Shown here piece by piece: positions 34,869-45,812 of a stretch of DNA of 64,000 bases (position 1 is the first letter of the stretch; each line of letters starts with the position of its first letter). The notes below the pieces were generated by a model that saw only the letters and a program-made list of their open reading frames with translations, did not search any database and was not told the DNA's origin. Both the position numbers and the translations under genes were made by a program. The stretch lies in NCBI RefSeq assembly GCF_011075055.1, contig NW_025401183.1:1-64000 (forward strand). Direction: 5' to 3'. The DNA is from Mangifera indica. Lineage: Eukaryota > Streptophyta > Magnoliopsida > Sapindales > Anacardiaceae.

Positions 34869-37800
34869 TCAAGAATTCATAAAATCCCAACTTCTTTGCA
34901 TGTGTGAAGGCAAAGGTGCAACCAACTTCAGGGTTTTCAATTCTGAAAGATCATAGTCTGAAGATGATTGCATAGCTTGCACAGCCTGAGACACATTGGG
35001 TAAAATCATTTCCTTACAGTGAAGATGCAGGTGAGGGTGCTTTCCAAAGATGCTTCCATTCTCCAAATCAAGGCCAAAGGGAAGAGCTTTTTCTTTCGAA
35101 ACCTTCTCGTTTGAGTTCTTAATAAGATCAGATGAATGCAACTCTTTCCACTTCCGATGAGCTTGCCAACCATATTTGTAATCTCCAACTATAGGTGTAC
35201 CCAGCACCTCAGCACAGTGTACGCGGAGCTGTGGCACCCAAACATGATTAAAATAGGATTTGAACAGGGTAAAAAATCAGTAAGGAATCATGAGACAATG
35301 ATGCATACAGATATCTATATAGTATTTGGTTATAATATATACCTGATGCTTTCTACCAGTAAGAGGAGATAACTCTAACCATGTGTAACCTGCATTATGA
35401 CAACAAGAATAAGATGCATAAACAAAAACAATTTCCACAAGAATGAGTGTTATGGTGTAAATTGTTTTACAACTGTGATGATTCAGTACTCTGCTAACCA
35501 TGAGATGAATCAATCACTCTGTACTCTGTTATTGCATGCTGTGATGTCATATTTTGAGAGTTGTTAACAACTGTGATTCGATCGGATTTTCCATTGTCCA
35601 GTACAACCTGATGGTCAGTAAAATCAGAGTTAAAATTTTAGGGGAAACCAACCAACAAACCAGGGAAATTACAAGGCATCAGAATAGCTTGCAGTTTAGC
35701 TCAAATTGCAACTTGTAAATCAGATATCCGATGTCTCTCTCTTTTCTTTCATGCACACACAACAAATCAAACCAAGTCCCCATAAGGCAGTACATTAAAA
35801 CCTTTCAACTTTGTAAATTTTGTTTAAGCATTCCAGTCAAGGTTATACTAACCTTTCCCAATGGTGCTGATATTAAACCCTTTGAGCGTCTTGGAGATCC
35901 AATGACAAGGGCCCAATACCATCTTCGCAAGATTCTCTTTTCATTGTTAATGTCCTAATAAGATAACAGGATAAATGGAAATTATCCCAGAGCAAATATA
36001 ATGCACATAAATGAATATGAAAGGCTTAAAATGATAAAGCAACTACAGGCTAAAACATAAGACATTTACATCTTTTGATGCACCAATAGTTTTCTCACGG
36101 AATACAGAATGCAAAACTGTTGCACTTGTATGCGTCCTTCCCATCACCAATATGCCACTACTATCTCTGTCAAGTCTATGTACCTACAGAACACATATAA
36201 AAAGTAATAATCAAAATTCTGTGAAATATGAATAAGGATCTATATTCCTCAATCACTTCCATTATGAACATGTACTTTTGACACCCAGAAAAGGTCAACA
36301 AAAAGAGAAGACCGTGAACCAAAAGCTCAAGATACAACATGAAAATGATAAAATTTACAATCATCCAATACTATGGCAAAATGTTTCTCAAAAACACAAA
36401 CTTGGGGACCTAAAACAGAACTCCTACCAAAATTCTAAGATAAAATTAATTTTTCCAGAATCTGAACAGATAAATCACCATTCAGGTCGAAATCAAACAT
36501 TAAAACAACATATATTATTTTGATATTCAAACATATCACGACTGAATAATTAAGTATATAGTTGATAACTTTACGGCAACCTCATAAATCAATGAATATG
36601 CTACTGTTGCGTTTTTGAGCATGTTTCTGAGCAGGCAAAGGCAGTACAATGTTTCATCTCAAGTGGGAAAAAATAGTTAAAACTCTTTATATTCTCATTA
36701 ATAATGTGAATTGTTTATACTTGAGTCACTGGGAAACTCACCAGCCGTGGCAGCTCTGAGTAATCATAAGTTAAACAGGTAGCTGCTAGCTCATCTAAAC
36801 TTCTTTTAATGCCAATGCCACCCTGTTACAGCATAAATATAAGACAAATTACAATCATAATTGCCGAAAATATAGAAGTTTGGGGGAAAAAAAAGTAGAG
36901 ACCAACATTTGTTAGTTTACCTGAACAGGCATCCCAGGAGGTTTGTTGACAACAATAATGGCTGAATCCTGAATTTGTAAATCCATATAAAGTTGTGTGA
37001 TTCAAGTGACATAGAAAAACACAGAGAACCATAGAAGAATTGAACATGAGGACCTTATACAACTCCAGGCTACGAATATAATTCAATTCTTCGTCAGTGC
37101 AAGGGCAATCCTGTTTCTCAGTAGGAAACTCCTGGATGGTAATGGGGAGAAAGATTCGATCTCCCAACTTCAATGAGTCCTTGGCTGCCACCTTCCAGTA
37201 ATTTAAAAAAAACACAAACTTTTGATTGCCTAAGTTCAGTATCAGTAAATCATTATGAACTAGTATAACAGCAAATGTTATTATGTATCATGTACACATG
37301 AAAGAAGAAGCTAATTTTAATCAATAAGGTGATTTATTAAATACCCTTTTGAGTTTACTTTCTTGTAATTGACCACCATTTTCTGAACTTTTGATGGTTA
37401 TGAATTCTCTTCGAACCTGCATAGATGATATTCCTTGAGAAAACAATTTTATACTCTAGCCACTTTAAAATGATGCTTCATTTTCCACCAAGATTTTAAG
37501 TTGTCACATACAAGAGAAGTTAAAAAATGACAAAATTTCATAACGTTTTCAAATAAAATTGAAGATTCTAGAAACGACAATGTCACTTCGATCAGTTTTG
37601 TTCAAAAACCTAAAGTTTTAAATTTCTCAGCGTACTCAATCCTGAATCCTAATGGGGCAAAGTTAAAGCCATAAGCTTCATCACAGTGTTATATATATAA
37701 ATAACAAGCAGATATCTATATTATTTCATGAATAAAATAAACACGTTGCTACTGGGAAGCAAAAACCTGTCTCAAACGAAAAAGCTTTTGTATGAGACTT

Positions 37801-38081
37801 CTAGGCAACTGAGGACAGCACTGATGAACCCATTTAAGCGCCATCATTTCAGAAGTGGAGACTTTTGGGCCGCCGACCAGCTGCTTTCCCAAATTCGAGC
37901 CGTTTATGGTGGAACTGAAAGGAGGCAAAGTGAACCATTTACCTCTATTATTACTACCATCTTTATTTGTAGTGTAGTATCGCTGAAAGGCCGTTATGGA
38001 ACATCTGAAGGCCCCGCAAGTGACGGTGCACGGTTGCAATCGGAGGACGAGGAAGCGGCAAAGGAGGCTCGGATCTACCAT
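34869..38081 (-). CDS. RNA pseudouridine synthase, RluA family, mitochondrial type
   Basis: Ten exons: 37767-38081, 37345-37416, 37054-37191, 36921-36968, 36742-36822, 36070-36183, 35853-35954, 35499-35607, 35343-35389 and 34869-35228; 461 residues, every junction in frame. It isomerises specific uridines in RNA. The catalytic motif [11 protein letters not shown] puts the essential Asp at residue 223. Other family landmarks are [40 protein letters not shown] and [11 protein letters not shown]. The first ~70 residues are basic, Ser/Thr-rich and poor in acids, as expected for a mitochondrial presequence. It best matches, from memory, Arabidopsis At3g19440 (RNA pseudouridine synthase 4, mitochondrial). 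The RNA target is unknown. Confidence 0.95.
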
Positions 38082-38994
38082 CAGCTTTAACTTAAGTTAG
38101 AGGAAGCTCTTCATTTGCTGTGAATGAATTCGGAGAGGGGTCGAGGGGTTTTGATAAGCTACTTAATTTAAATTGTGGGCTTAGGCTTTTTTTTGTTTCG
38201 TTGTATGTAGGCCCAATATATTGATCGTTATTTTTATACTCGACTTTGAGAGGTGCATATGCGTTTAGTCTGAGGGTTTAAAAATTATTATGATAATTTA
38301 GTTTTATTATTGGTGTTATTTTATTTTGTTTTAATCATAATTTTATTATTTTATTATTAATTTTTTAAAATAAAAATTTTCTTATTTTTAATTAATATAA
38401 TAAATAATATAAAAAATATTTTAAAATATTTAAGTTAAATATTATCTCAGTACTTTGTAATTATCTTTAATAGCTCGATCCACTATTAATATATTATTTA
38501 CATTAGACACATAATTTATCATGATTTTGTTTTTAGGTTTTGTAATCCAAAATCTGTTTTAACAGTTTAAAAAGTTTACAAGGTATTTAACCAGTCATCA
38601 TCTTAGCAATCCAAGTGATGTGAAATACATAGACAAATTCAACATCCCTTTCGTGTTTTGTCAATGTGAGGTTTGCCTTAAAGTTATATAATATTTTATT
38701 TTTGGTAATTAAAAGTATTATTTGAACATAATACACGTGGTTACATATACAACAAAAATAGAGTTGTAAAGTAGGGTTTTGATTTTACTTCATTAAATCA
38801 AATATTGATTTAATTACATTATTTTCAAACTTTAGGGGAAAAATTAAAGAAGAAATACAAGAAGCTAATATTGTAAGTATCAGAAGAAGGGAGGAGTCCA
38901 GTTCCACAAAAGTGCTCAGATACATGTATATATTCTATATATATCTTATAATGAAGGATACTTAAAGAATTCTATAAACAAAAAGGGCGTTCAA
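38082..38994. other. Pseudouridine synthase promoter and AT-rich spacer
   Basis: 38160-38240 contains TGGGCT/GGCCCA motifs like other organelle-biogenesis promoters. 38280-38480 is low-complexity AT. No gene is seen. Confidence 0.35.
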
Positions 38995-39246
38995 TCAGTG
39001 GTGAAAGCGGCTGAATTGTACATGTTGGCTACCGGAAGTCTGACCAAAGTGTTCAGCTTGACGACTCCTTGCCCTGTGGCCAGGGCCACTGGGGCTAGGC
39101 CCAGAATGCTCGACTGCCCCCAGAGAAAATCTTTCCAGTGAATCATCGATCATCATCTCTTTCGAAGACGACTCAGCTTCTGATTCAAAGACAGCACAAC
39201 TCAACAAGAGGAGAAGAACAATGAGATACTCGAGATCTCTACCCAT
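38995..39246 (-). CDS. PIP/PIPL-type secreted peptide precursor (SGPS motif), one canonical motif
   Basis: 83 residues in one exon. A signal peptide is clear: charged start, hydrophobic LIVLLLLLSCAVF (8-20), likely cleavage near the ESEAES segment. A variable acidic/polar middle is followed by SGPSPSGPGH at 48-57, the SGPS...GH core of PAMP-induced secreted peptides and their PIPL relatives. Those are processed, hydroxylated apoplastic signals that, in the case of PIP1, are perceived by the receptor kinase RLK7. Unusually, 26 residues follow the motif. They include EHFGQTSGSQH, which may be a decayed second motif, since the relative at 45537 has two. A TATA box lies 49 bp upstream. The family assignment rests on the motif and architecture only. 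Confidence 0.8.
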   Translation of the reverse strand: MGRDLEYLIVLLLLLSCAVFESEAESSSKEMMIDDSLERFSLGAVEHSGPSPSGPGHRARSRQAEHFGQTSGSQHVQFSRFHH

Positions 39247-39294
39247 TATATACAGTAAAAAAGAGTTGGAGATTATTTTCTTTGGGTAGCTTTT

Positions 39295-39302
39295 TATTTA
39301 TA
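39295..39302 (-). promoter_or_regulatory. TATA box of the peptide gene at 38995
   Basis: TATAAATA on the minus strand, 49 bp before the ATG at 39246. The leader is therefore very short. Confidence 0.55.
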
Positions 39303-39692
39303 CATAAGCCATGCACGCAAGTAAGTAGGTGCATTGGATTTATATCATTTCTTTAGCCCTAAGGGACGGGTCAATTATATTCATTAGGCAATGTGTTGAA
39401 AAGAGCACAATGAAGTGTACAGATAATGGGGAGTTGACAAAAAATTCTTATGAATTTGATTAAATTTCATTTTTCATTAGATTAGAAATCATATGTAATG
39501 ATATATACAACACAGTTACTTCATGCATGCATGAGTTGAATTCAATGCATTTCACTCAATAATTCGAAGATCACATCACAAGTAGTTGGATTTTCTGAGT
39601 CTAAGATTTTAATGCCTAAAAGCTATACTTTTTGTGTGACCATTTTAACATCTTTATCTATTCGGCTTGTTTTCCCTTACAGTTTTTGAAAA

Positions 39693-40918
39693 GAGTGAAT
39701 TGCATTTCCCCACTGAAGGTTTGGTCTAACAACATGTTTTCATCATCATTTTCACTTTTTCAAAAGTAAAACATATAAAAGTATATTTTTTTAATTTTAA
39801 AAAAATTCAAAAAGAGAGATGAAGAATCTTATTCGTAAGTGAACAAATCGCAAAGAGGGGAAGATTGTGATTTAAAAACCTAAATACAATAGACAGAAAA
39901 AGCCAAAGAGCTCAAGACAAGAAAAAAGATGTTTTAGTTATTCAGTTGTTGTTGATGTTGGATGTAAGCAGAGTTTAGATGTTTTTGGATGTGCACAAAT
40001 TGAAGAGAATGAAGTATGAAGACGAGAAGTTGCGTAAGCGAGAGAGCCAAATAAAGAATCCTATGATACAATCACAACCCATGAGTCACCTTTTATTAGG
40101 ATCTTAAGTATAAAGTATGAGATTTGAAATCCATATTAAAAAATATGACTTCTAATGTAGGGTTTATATGACTTTAAACTCTTCAATTTTAATGACTAGC
40201 TTTTAAGATGTGGTTTTTTCAAGATTTATATCACCTTTTTGTTGTACTATCATTTGGGCTAGACGCAAGCACAACCTATCAATTCTAGTTCAATTTAATG
40301 GAGAAGAAAGACCAATTCAATTAATTAACCATCATATAAGCTTATACATATTTGTCATTCTATGGTGTTGTAAGTTTTTTCTTTTAAATTTTCACAATTG
40401 CAACTTACTTTTAGTTAGATTTTTTATGGGAAAGTTTTCATTTACTTGAATGGAATGGATCTTTGGTCTTCCCCTTATATAGTGTTTCTTTTTATTTTTA
40501 TCGGGGTTTCTTTTGCCATGCTTCCTGTTGAATTGAACTTGTGGATTCATTGAAATTGTTGGAGGCTTAGGTCAACTTAAGTGGTGTTTTGTGCTTTTGG
40601 ATTTTACATTGATGCCTTGGTGATGATGAACCAACTAATTTCTTGGTAAATGTTGATCAAATAGTTGTCACATATTTGTAGATGTACAATGGATTCAATT
40701 TTGTCAAGGTAAATTAGTAATTAAAAGAGGAAGGAGAAGAAGAAAAACAAAGGGGAGGAGAAGAAAGAGAAGGAGAGAAAGTGTAGTAAAAGGTAATATA
40801 ATAATTTAATTTTCTTTATTGTGTTAATCTAATTTTTTATTAATAGACTTAAATTTTGGATGGAAAATGTGGTTTATATTTTAAGGTCTAATTTTAGGTG
40901 AGAAAATGTGATTTACTC
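39693..40918. mobile_element. Possible foldback element, 1.2 kb
   Basis: The left end is GAGTGAATTGCATTTCCCC. The right end, reverse-complemented, is GAGTAAATCACATTTTCTC, and similarity continues into AAGGTTTGGTC against AAAATTAGACC. The flanks TTTTGAAAA and GTTTCAAAA match at 7 of 9. The interior includes a purine-rich tract at 40718-40793. The ends resemble the general style of the GGCCAAA family but are not the same. Confidence 0.4.
40718..40793 (+). repeat. Purine-rich (GGAGAAGAA) tract
   Basis: About 75 bases of nearly pure A and G with repeated GGAGAAG/GAAGAAG words. Confidence 0.8.
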
Positions 40919-40927
40919 GTTTCAAAA

Positions 40928-43008
40928 ACTAACAAAGATAATAGCGATATTAATTTATCTGCTATAAACTAAAAATTGTCACAAATTTTCAGAAAATTGA
41001 GAAATGTAGAGTTACAAAGAAAAGGTTAACGATTTATGATGAAAGATGGATTAGGCAACTATTTGGCCAGAAATTGAGTGTTCTGAGCAACTTTTAGTAG
41101 ACTAAAATGTCCATTGACCCAGAAACATTGCCTAGAACAAAATTAGGCTTAACTAAATTCACAACTGCTGTTGTACCCAGAAACAATGGTCTAGTTTCAA
41201 GCTTTGTGTCCCTCTTTTACTTACCCATATATTCTGAACCTCACGTTAGAAAAAGCAAATGTTACCATGTGAATATCCTTGAATTAAGCATGCAAATCAT
41301 ACGGTAGATCTTGGGAGACTAATGGCGTGGAGACTCACCACTCTCTGTTCAAACTAAAAAATAGAAAGAATTCAGCAGTTTTATATAGTAACTTGAATAT
41401 TTTCCGGACTGTTTTGCCGTTTTGACAATTGTTTCATTGATTATTTTAAGCATTTTCAGTGACATAAACCTAAATATGAAAAAAAAGTCCTTTTAAAGAA
41501 AATGATATTGTCCTACTTTGTTTTAACTTCCACGTAACGTATTTGATAATCATTCTCGGTGGGATTTACTGTATATGCCATCTTATCACAAGTTAACGCA
41601 CGAATTAAAGTCTTGACGTCGAAGGCATCCAAAACAAAAGCCGCAAAGCAATTTTTCCACAGCTTGCCACAGTGAAGTCAAATTGCCAATATATATATAT
41701 TTTCTAATGTAGATGAACGCCAAGTAAATGGTGATGGAAGACATTTGGCACTTACCCACTTCTCTCTGGTATTATGGATTCAAGTTAATTAGGTGAAAAA
41801 GCACATGCAGAAATTTTAATTCAATTTCAACATTGAGTTAGCTGGCTTGACTGGTCTTGGCACATTAATTTTAGTTTAATAAGATTTTGAGAATGTGATG
41901 GCTTATAATTTATATATATTATTGGAATGTGATAGCTTTTCTAGCTCTATGTCAAAACCCCGTGCTCGCCATTCGATCAAATTGGCATTGCCATTGCGAA
42001 ATATTATCTTAAATTATTAGTACTTCTTTTCGATTGGTAAACATTTTAATAATCTAAAATTTATTGTGTCTATTCTGTCATAGTAAGTTTCGTTATCGGA
42101 TAAGAAAAGTATTTGGAATATCCATTCCAGCAAATCCCTTTAGTAGTCAAATATAATATCTAGATATTTTTAATTTAAATATGATTCTAGATATTTATTT
42201 TTATTTAAGTTAAACTCATATATAATAATTATAACATAATCTTAAGTTAATAAGAGACTATTGTTTAACTCAATAAATACAAAATAAAATAGAAAATAAA
42301 TCTATTAGATATCAGTGAGACATCCTACTATTTAGAGTTTTTTATACCATCATTAACTAATAAAATTTTTACTAAATGTTCTTGAGTGATAGAGTGAATA
42401 GACAAAGTGTTTAGTTGTTATTCTTATAACTTATCGATTCTTTAAATGCCATTTTATGAGTTCGGTAAAGAGAAGATTTTATCATATAACAATTTTCCTA
42501 ATTCCTATAGCGCGGGCAAAACTTTGAGCACCCCTCACTTTTCTTCACAAATGACACATGGAGGCTTGGGGTAGGTAGTGAGACTTCATGATGATGGTAT
42601 CTATACACTATATGTTATGTGTCATATGCTTGTGTCATGTGCTAATCAAGATGATTTATGTCACTAAAGAGTATTGATGAGCACGTTTTGTTTGTATCCA
42701 TCAAATTGATAACACTTGATATAATGTTATATTAAATGGTGAGAGTTATTTTTCACTCTACTTAAATTTACTTACATAACTTGACTTAGATTTATTTAAA
42801 TCAAATTGATTATATATCAAATATGTAAAATTTTAAATCTAATGGTCAATTTTATAACTATAATGATTTGTAGCCTCTTGTATTAGACACTCAAACAACC
42901 TTACTCTGACTTATTTTCACTTGTTTAAATCTTTAGTCTAACAGTCACTTACACAAATTCCGAAGTGTACCCTTGCTTTAAAGCCCAGCGTTGACATATT
43001 TTTCTTAT
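40928..43008. other. Intergenic
   Basis: No gene or further element ends are recognised. Short TA microsatellites occur (41690-41700, 41911-41920). Confidence 0.4.
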
Positions 43009-43779
43009 GGCCAAACGACTATTTCCCACCCAAGGTATGCTGTAATGACAAGTTTCCCCCTTTTAACTATGGAAATACCAAACACCCACCCATGGCCAGT
43101 TAAATTTAACAGAACCCTAACGCCTGAAAATTTTATCTCCTTTTGCCCCCCTAAAGTTTGAAAAAAAAAATTTCCCCCCAGCCTAAGTTTAAGAAAATGG
43201 CAGTTTCACCCTAGGGTTTGGTTTTGAAATCTCCGGCGACCTCTCCGGCTCCGTTGCCGACGGCTTCTCCCTCCCGAAGAATCCTCTCCTTCCGGTGATC
43301 GGTTTCCTCCCATTTGGAGGTCCGATCGTCGCCGGAAAAGCGGTGGGAGACGAAGAACTTCGTCGGGGAAGACGAACTTCGTCTTCCCCGACGAAGTTCT
43401 TCGTCTCCCACCGCTTTTCCGGCGACGATCGGACCTCCAAATGGGAGGAAACCGATCACCGGAAGGAGAGGATTCTTCGGGAGGGAGAAGCCGTCGGCAA
43501 CGGAGCCGGAGAGGTCGCCGGAGATTTCAAAACCAAACCCTAGGGTGAAACTGCCATTTTCTTAAACTTAGGCTGGGGGAAAATTTTTGTTTTCAAACTT
43601 TAGGGGGGCAAAAGGAAATTATATTTTAGTTTATTTTTTAATATTATAGAGAAAATGACAATTTTACCCTTAACCCCGTTAAATTTAACTGGCCATGGGT
43701 GGGTGTTTGGTATTTCCATAGTTAAAGGGGGGAAACTTGTCATTACAGCATACCTTGGGTGGGAAATAGTCGTTTGGCC
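43009..43779. mobile_element. Foldback Mutator-type MITE, copy C, near-perfect palindrome
   Basis: 771 bp, with both ends GGCCAAACGACTATTTCCC. It is flanked by exact 9-bp TTTTCTTAT (43000-43008 and 43780-43788). It is nearly identical to copy B except for the centre, where B has about 150 extra bases of GGAAGACGA words; here the arms meet around 43380. Near-identity to B and a perfect duplication imply recent movement. Confidence 0.93.
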
Positions 43780-43788
43780 TTTTCTTAT

Positions 43789-45420
43789 TTGTAAATTTAT
43801 GATAAAGTAAAGCTAATTACCTTGTAAATTCCAGACCGATCACTGTCACAATTCACAGTGCCAAGTTCCAGAAACACTGCATTTTTCTAAATGGATAGAA
43901 GTTAGGTATATTTGCTATATTGTATAGATTAATTAGGAAGCATTTATGCATAATGGAAGTATGCTAGCTATGCTTGCCTTTTCTTCTCTCTTTCCATCTA
44001 CCAGTCCATAGAGTCAAGGAATATTCGTCTCTTTCTCCACTTGTCTCTTATCATCAGACGGAGTCATTGTCTTTCATGACCTTCCAATATTTTTTAAACG
44101 AATAATTAAGCGTAGGAAATTGATAAAACCTTTATTAGGAATCTCTTGAATTTCTTATTTAATCATTTTCTAGTGACCATTTGGATTTGTGTTGTTATAT
44201 TTTCATAAGATCAGTACATTAATATTATCCAAGACAAAATATTTGATGTCAGTTTGAATGTTTAAAAATTTTTAATCTGTAGGTCAAAAGTGAACCATTA
44301 ATTGTTTCTCTTAAAATATATTGAAGTAAAAGTCAGCGACCAGTCAGTCACCTTTAATCAGACTTCAAAAATATTTCTAATTATGATTATTTTTTATTTT
44401 GATTACCATATACCATAAGAAATAAGAATAAGATATGGTTCCATCATTAAATTAGGTATCCCTTGATGTTTGTACTTAATTCATGACTTAAAATTTGACA
44501 GTACATAATCATGCATGAAGGGTCATGAGGGCAACTTTAATTTCCTGCTCACTGGCTACATTGAGGTATACCCAGTGATTTGAACAGAAGTGATGGGTAA
44601 ACCAGCATTATTATATGACCAGTTTGTGGAGCTTTCATGCAGTTAGATAGGCATTGACTCTTATTTGCTATAATCCCAGGAAGAATGAATAGAGACTCAA
44701 ACAAGTAATCAACATTCTTTTGGTGGGCTCCCATAACAAAAGGTTTCACCGTCTAAATCTTCTTTCTAGATTCTATTGACTTGTTTGGCACACTTCATTT
44801 TCATCTGATGTACATACAAATTTTGGTTCACATACACTCGTATCATTTCATTTTTCATGTAAATTGGAATAACATATTATATTTGAAATCCAGTAATGTT
44901 ATTAAGTAGAGATGAGGTTAAGCACTCAAAATTTTGAAACTTCTTAGTCAGTTCTGAAAATTTAATCACATTGTTGAACATGAGGATGAAGCACATGAAT
45001 TGAATTTGAACCATGTTATTGGTAAGTGGGTATCACTGTCGCTGCCGGCCTCTAAGCCTTCGAGATTCCCAATGGGAAACTTGTGGTGCTTATAGTTGGA
45101 TCATTATCTGATATCATAGTTTCAAAAGTGTTAGCATTTAGCCATAAGTATTTTACACACAAGTAATATTGCAAAGATGAAGCGCTGCGACCGAATTGGT
45201 AGCTAGACTTGAGTCTAAAACATGTAACAGACGTATCAGATTTGATTATGTTAGCACGAAAAGTCCCCTTCTGACTCTTCTTAATGTCTTTTCATGAGAC
45301 CGAACTTCTTTTTTCTTATTGAATATGCACTTTCTAAAGGCCTTGCTTTGTCGGTTCGATCATGAACCTGCAAAGATGGCGGCACCTCCGCAATTCTAAA
45401 CCTTACATCACAGGCGTTAC
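43789..45420. other. Intergenic
   Basis: No gene is recognised. Confidence 0.4.
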
Positions 45421-45423
45421 ATT

Positions 45424-45429
45424 AGTCAA
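45424..45429 (-). promoter_or_regulatory. W-box (TTGACT) upstream of the two-motif peptide gene
   Basis: TTGACT on the minus strand, about 40 bp upstream of the TATA box. W-boxes bind WRKY factors, and PIP genes are induced by microbial patterns and stress. It is a single site, so weak evidence alone. Confidence 0.35.
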
Positions 45430-45464
45430 CAAAGCCCCCGGCCACCCAATCGACATGATTTGTC

Positions 45465-45472
45465 TATATAAA
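45465..45472 (+). promoter_or_regulatory. TATA box of the peptide gene at 45537
   Basis: TATATAAA, 72 bp before the ATG. Confidence 0.6.
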
Positions 45473-45536
45473 TGGAACTCCTCATATAATAAATTCATTG
45501 CAAACAATACAGACTTCAGCGAATTAATAATCTAAC

Positions 45537-45812
45537 ATGGGCATAGGAAGAGTGCACAAGTTTATTTGCATATTCTTTCTTCTTCTTGGTTCTGTCTTGT
45601 TGAGCACCTTGCCTTACGCAACAGAAGCACGGCCATTGCAGAGCTCAGATATGTCTGCCGAAAGATTTCACCTCACGGAGAATAAGAACTCAGGACCGAG
45701 CCCCGGCGTTGGACACAGATATAAAAATGCTAAACGTCTTGGAGAGAGTAAGAACTCTGGACCAAGTCCTGGTGAGGGACATAAGATTATTGATACAGGC
45801 AATGAACATTAG
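45537..45812 (+). CDS. PIP/PIPL-type secreted peptide precursor with two SGPS motifs
   Basis: 91 residues, one exon. The N-terminal signal peptide has hydrophobic FICIFFLLLGSVLLSTL (9-25) and likely cleavage near YATEA-RP. Two copies of the peptide core follow, SGPSPGVGH at 52-60 and SGPSPGEGH at 74-82, each preceded by a Lys-Asn and separated by a basic linker (RYKNAKRLGESK). Nine residues follow the second copy. Two-motif precursors are known in the PIP2/PIP3 and PIPL group. Predicted role: an apoplastic signal in immunity or stress growth control. It lies 6.3 kb from the other SGPS gene and is in the opposite orientation (tail ends apart, 5' ends facing each other). The call rests on motif and architecture; processing is not known. 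Confidence 0.85.
   Translation: MGIGRVHKFICIFFLLLGSVLLSTLPYATEARPLQSSDMSAERFHLTENKNSGPSPGVGHRYKNAKRLGESKNSGPSPGEGHKIIDTGNEH

Noticed and set aside
40210..40449. 79-residue hydrophobic frame
   Set aside because: Biased AT composition, no signal or domain, and it lies in a likely transposon.
43189..43565. The same Arg/Ser-rich frames in copy C
   Set aside because: Palindromic transposon sequence, as for copy B; not a gene.
45353..45368. GGTTCGATCATGAACC resembling a tRNA B-box
   Set aside because: Spacing does not fit a T-arm and no matching A-box or acceptor stem is found nearby.
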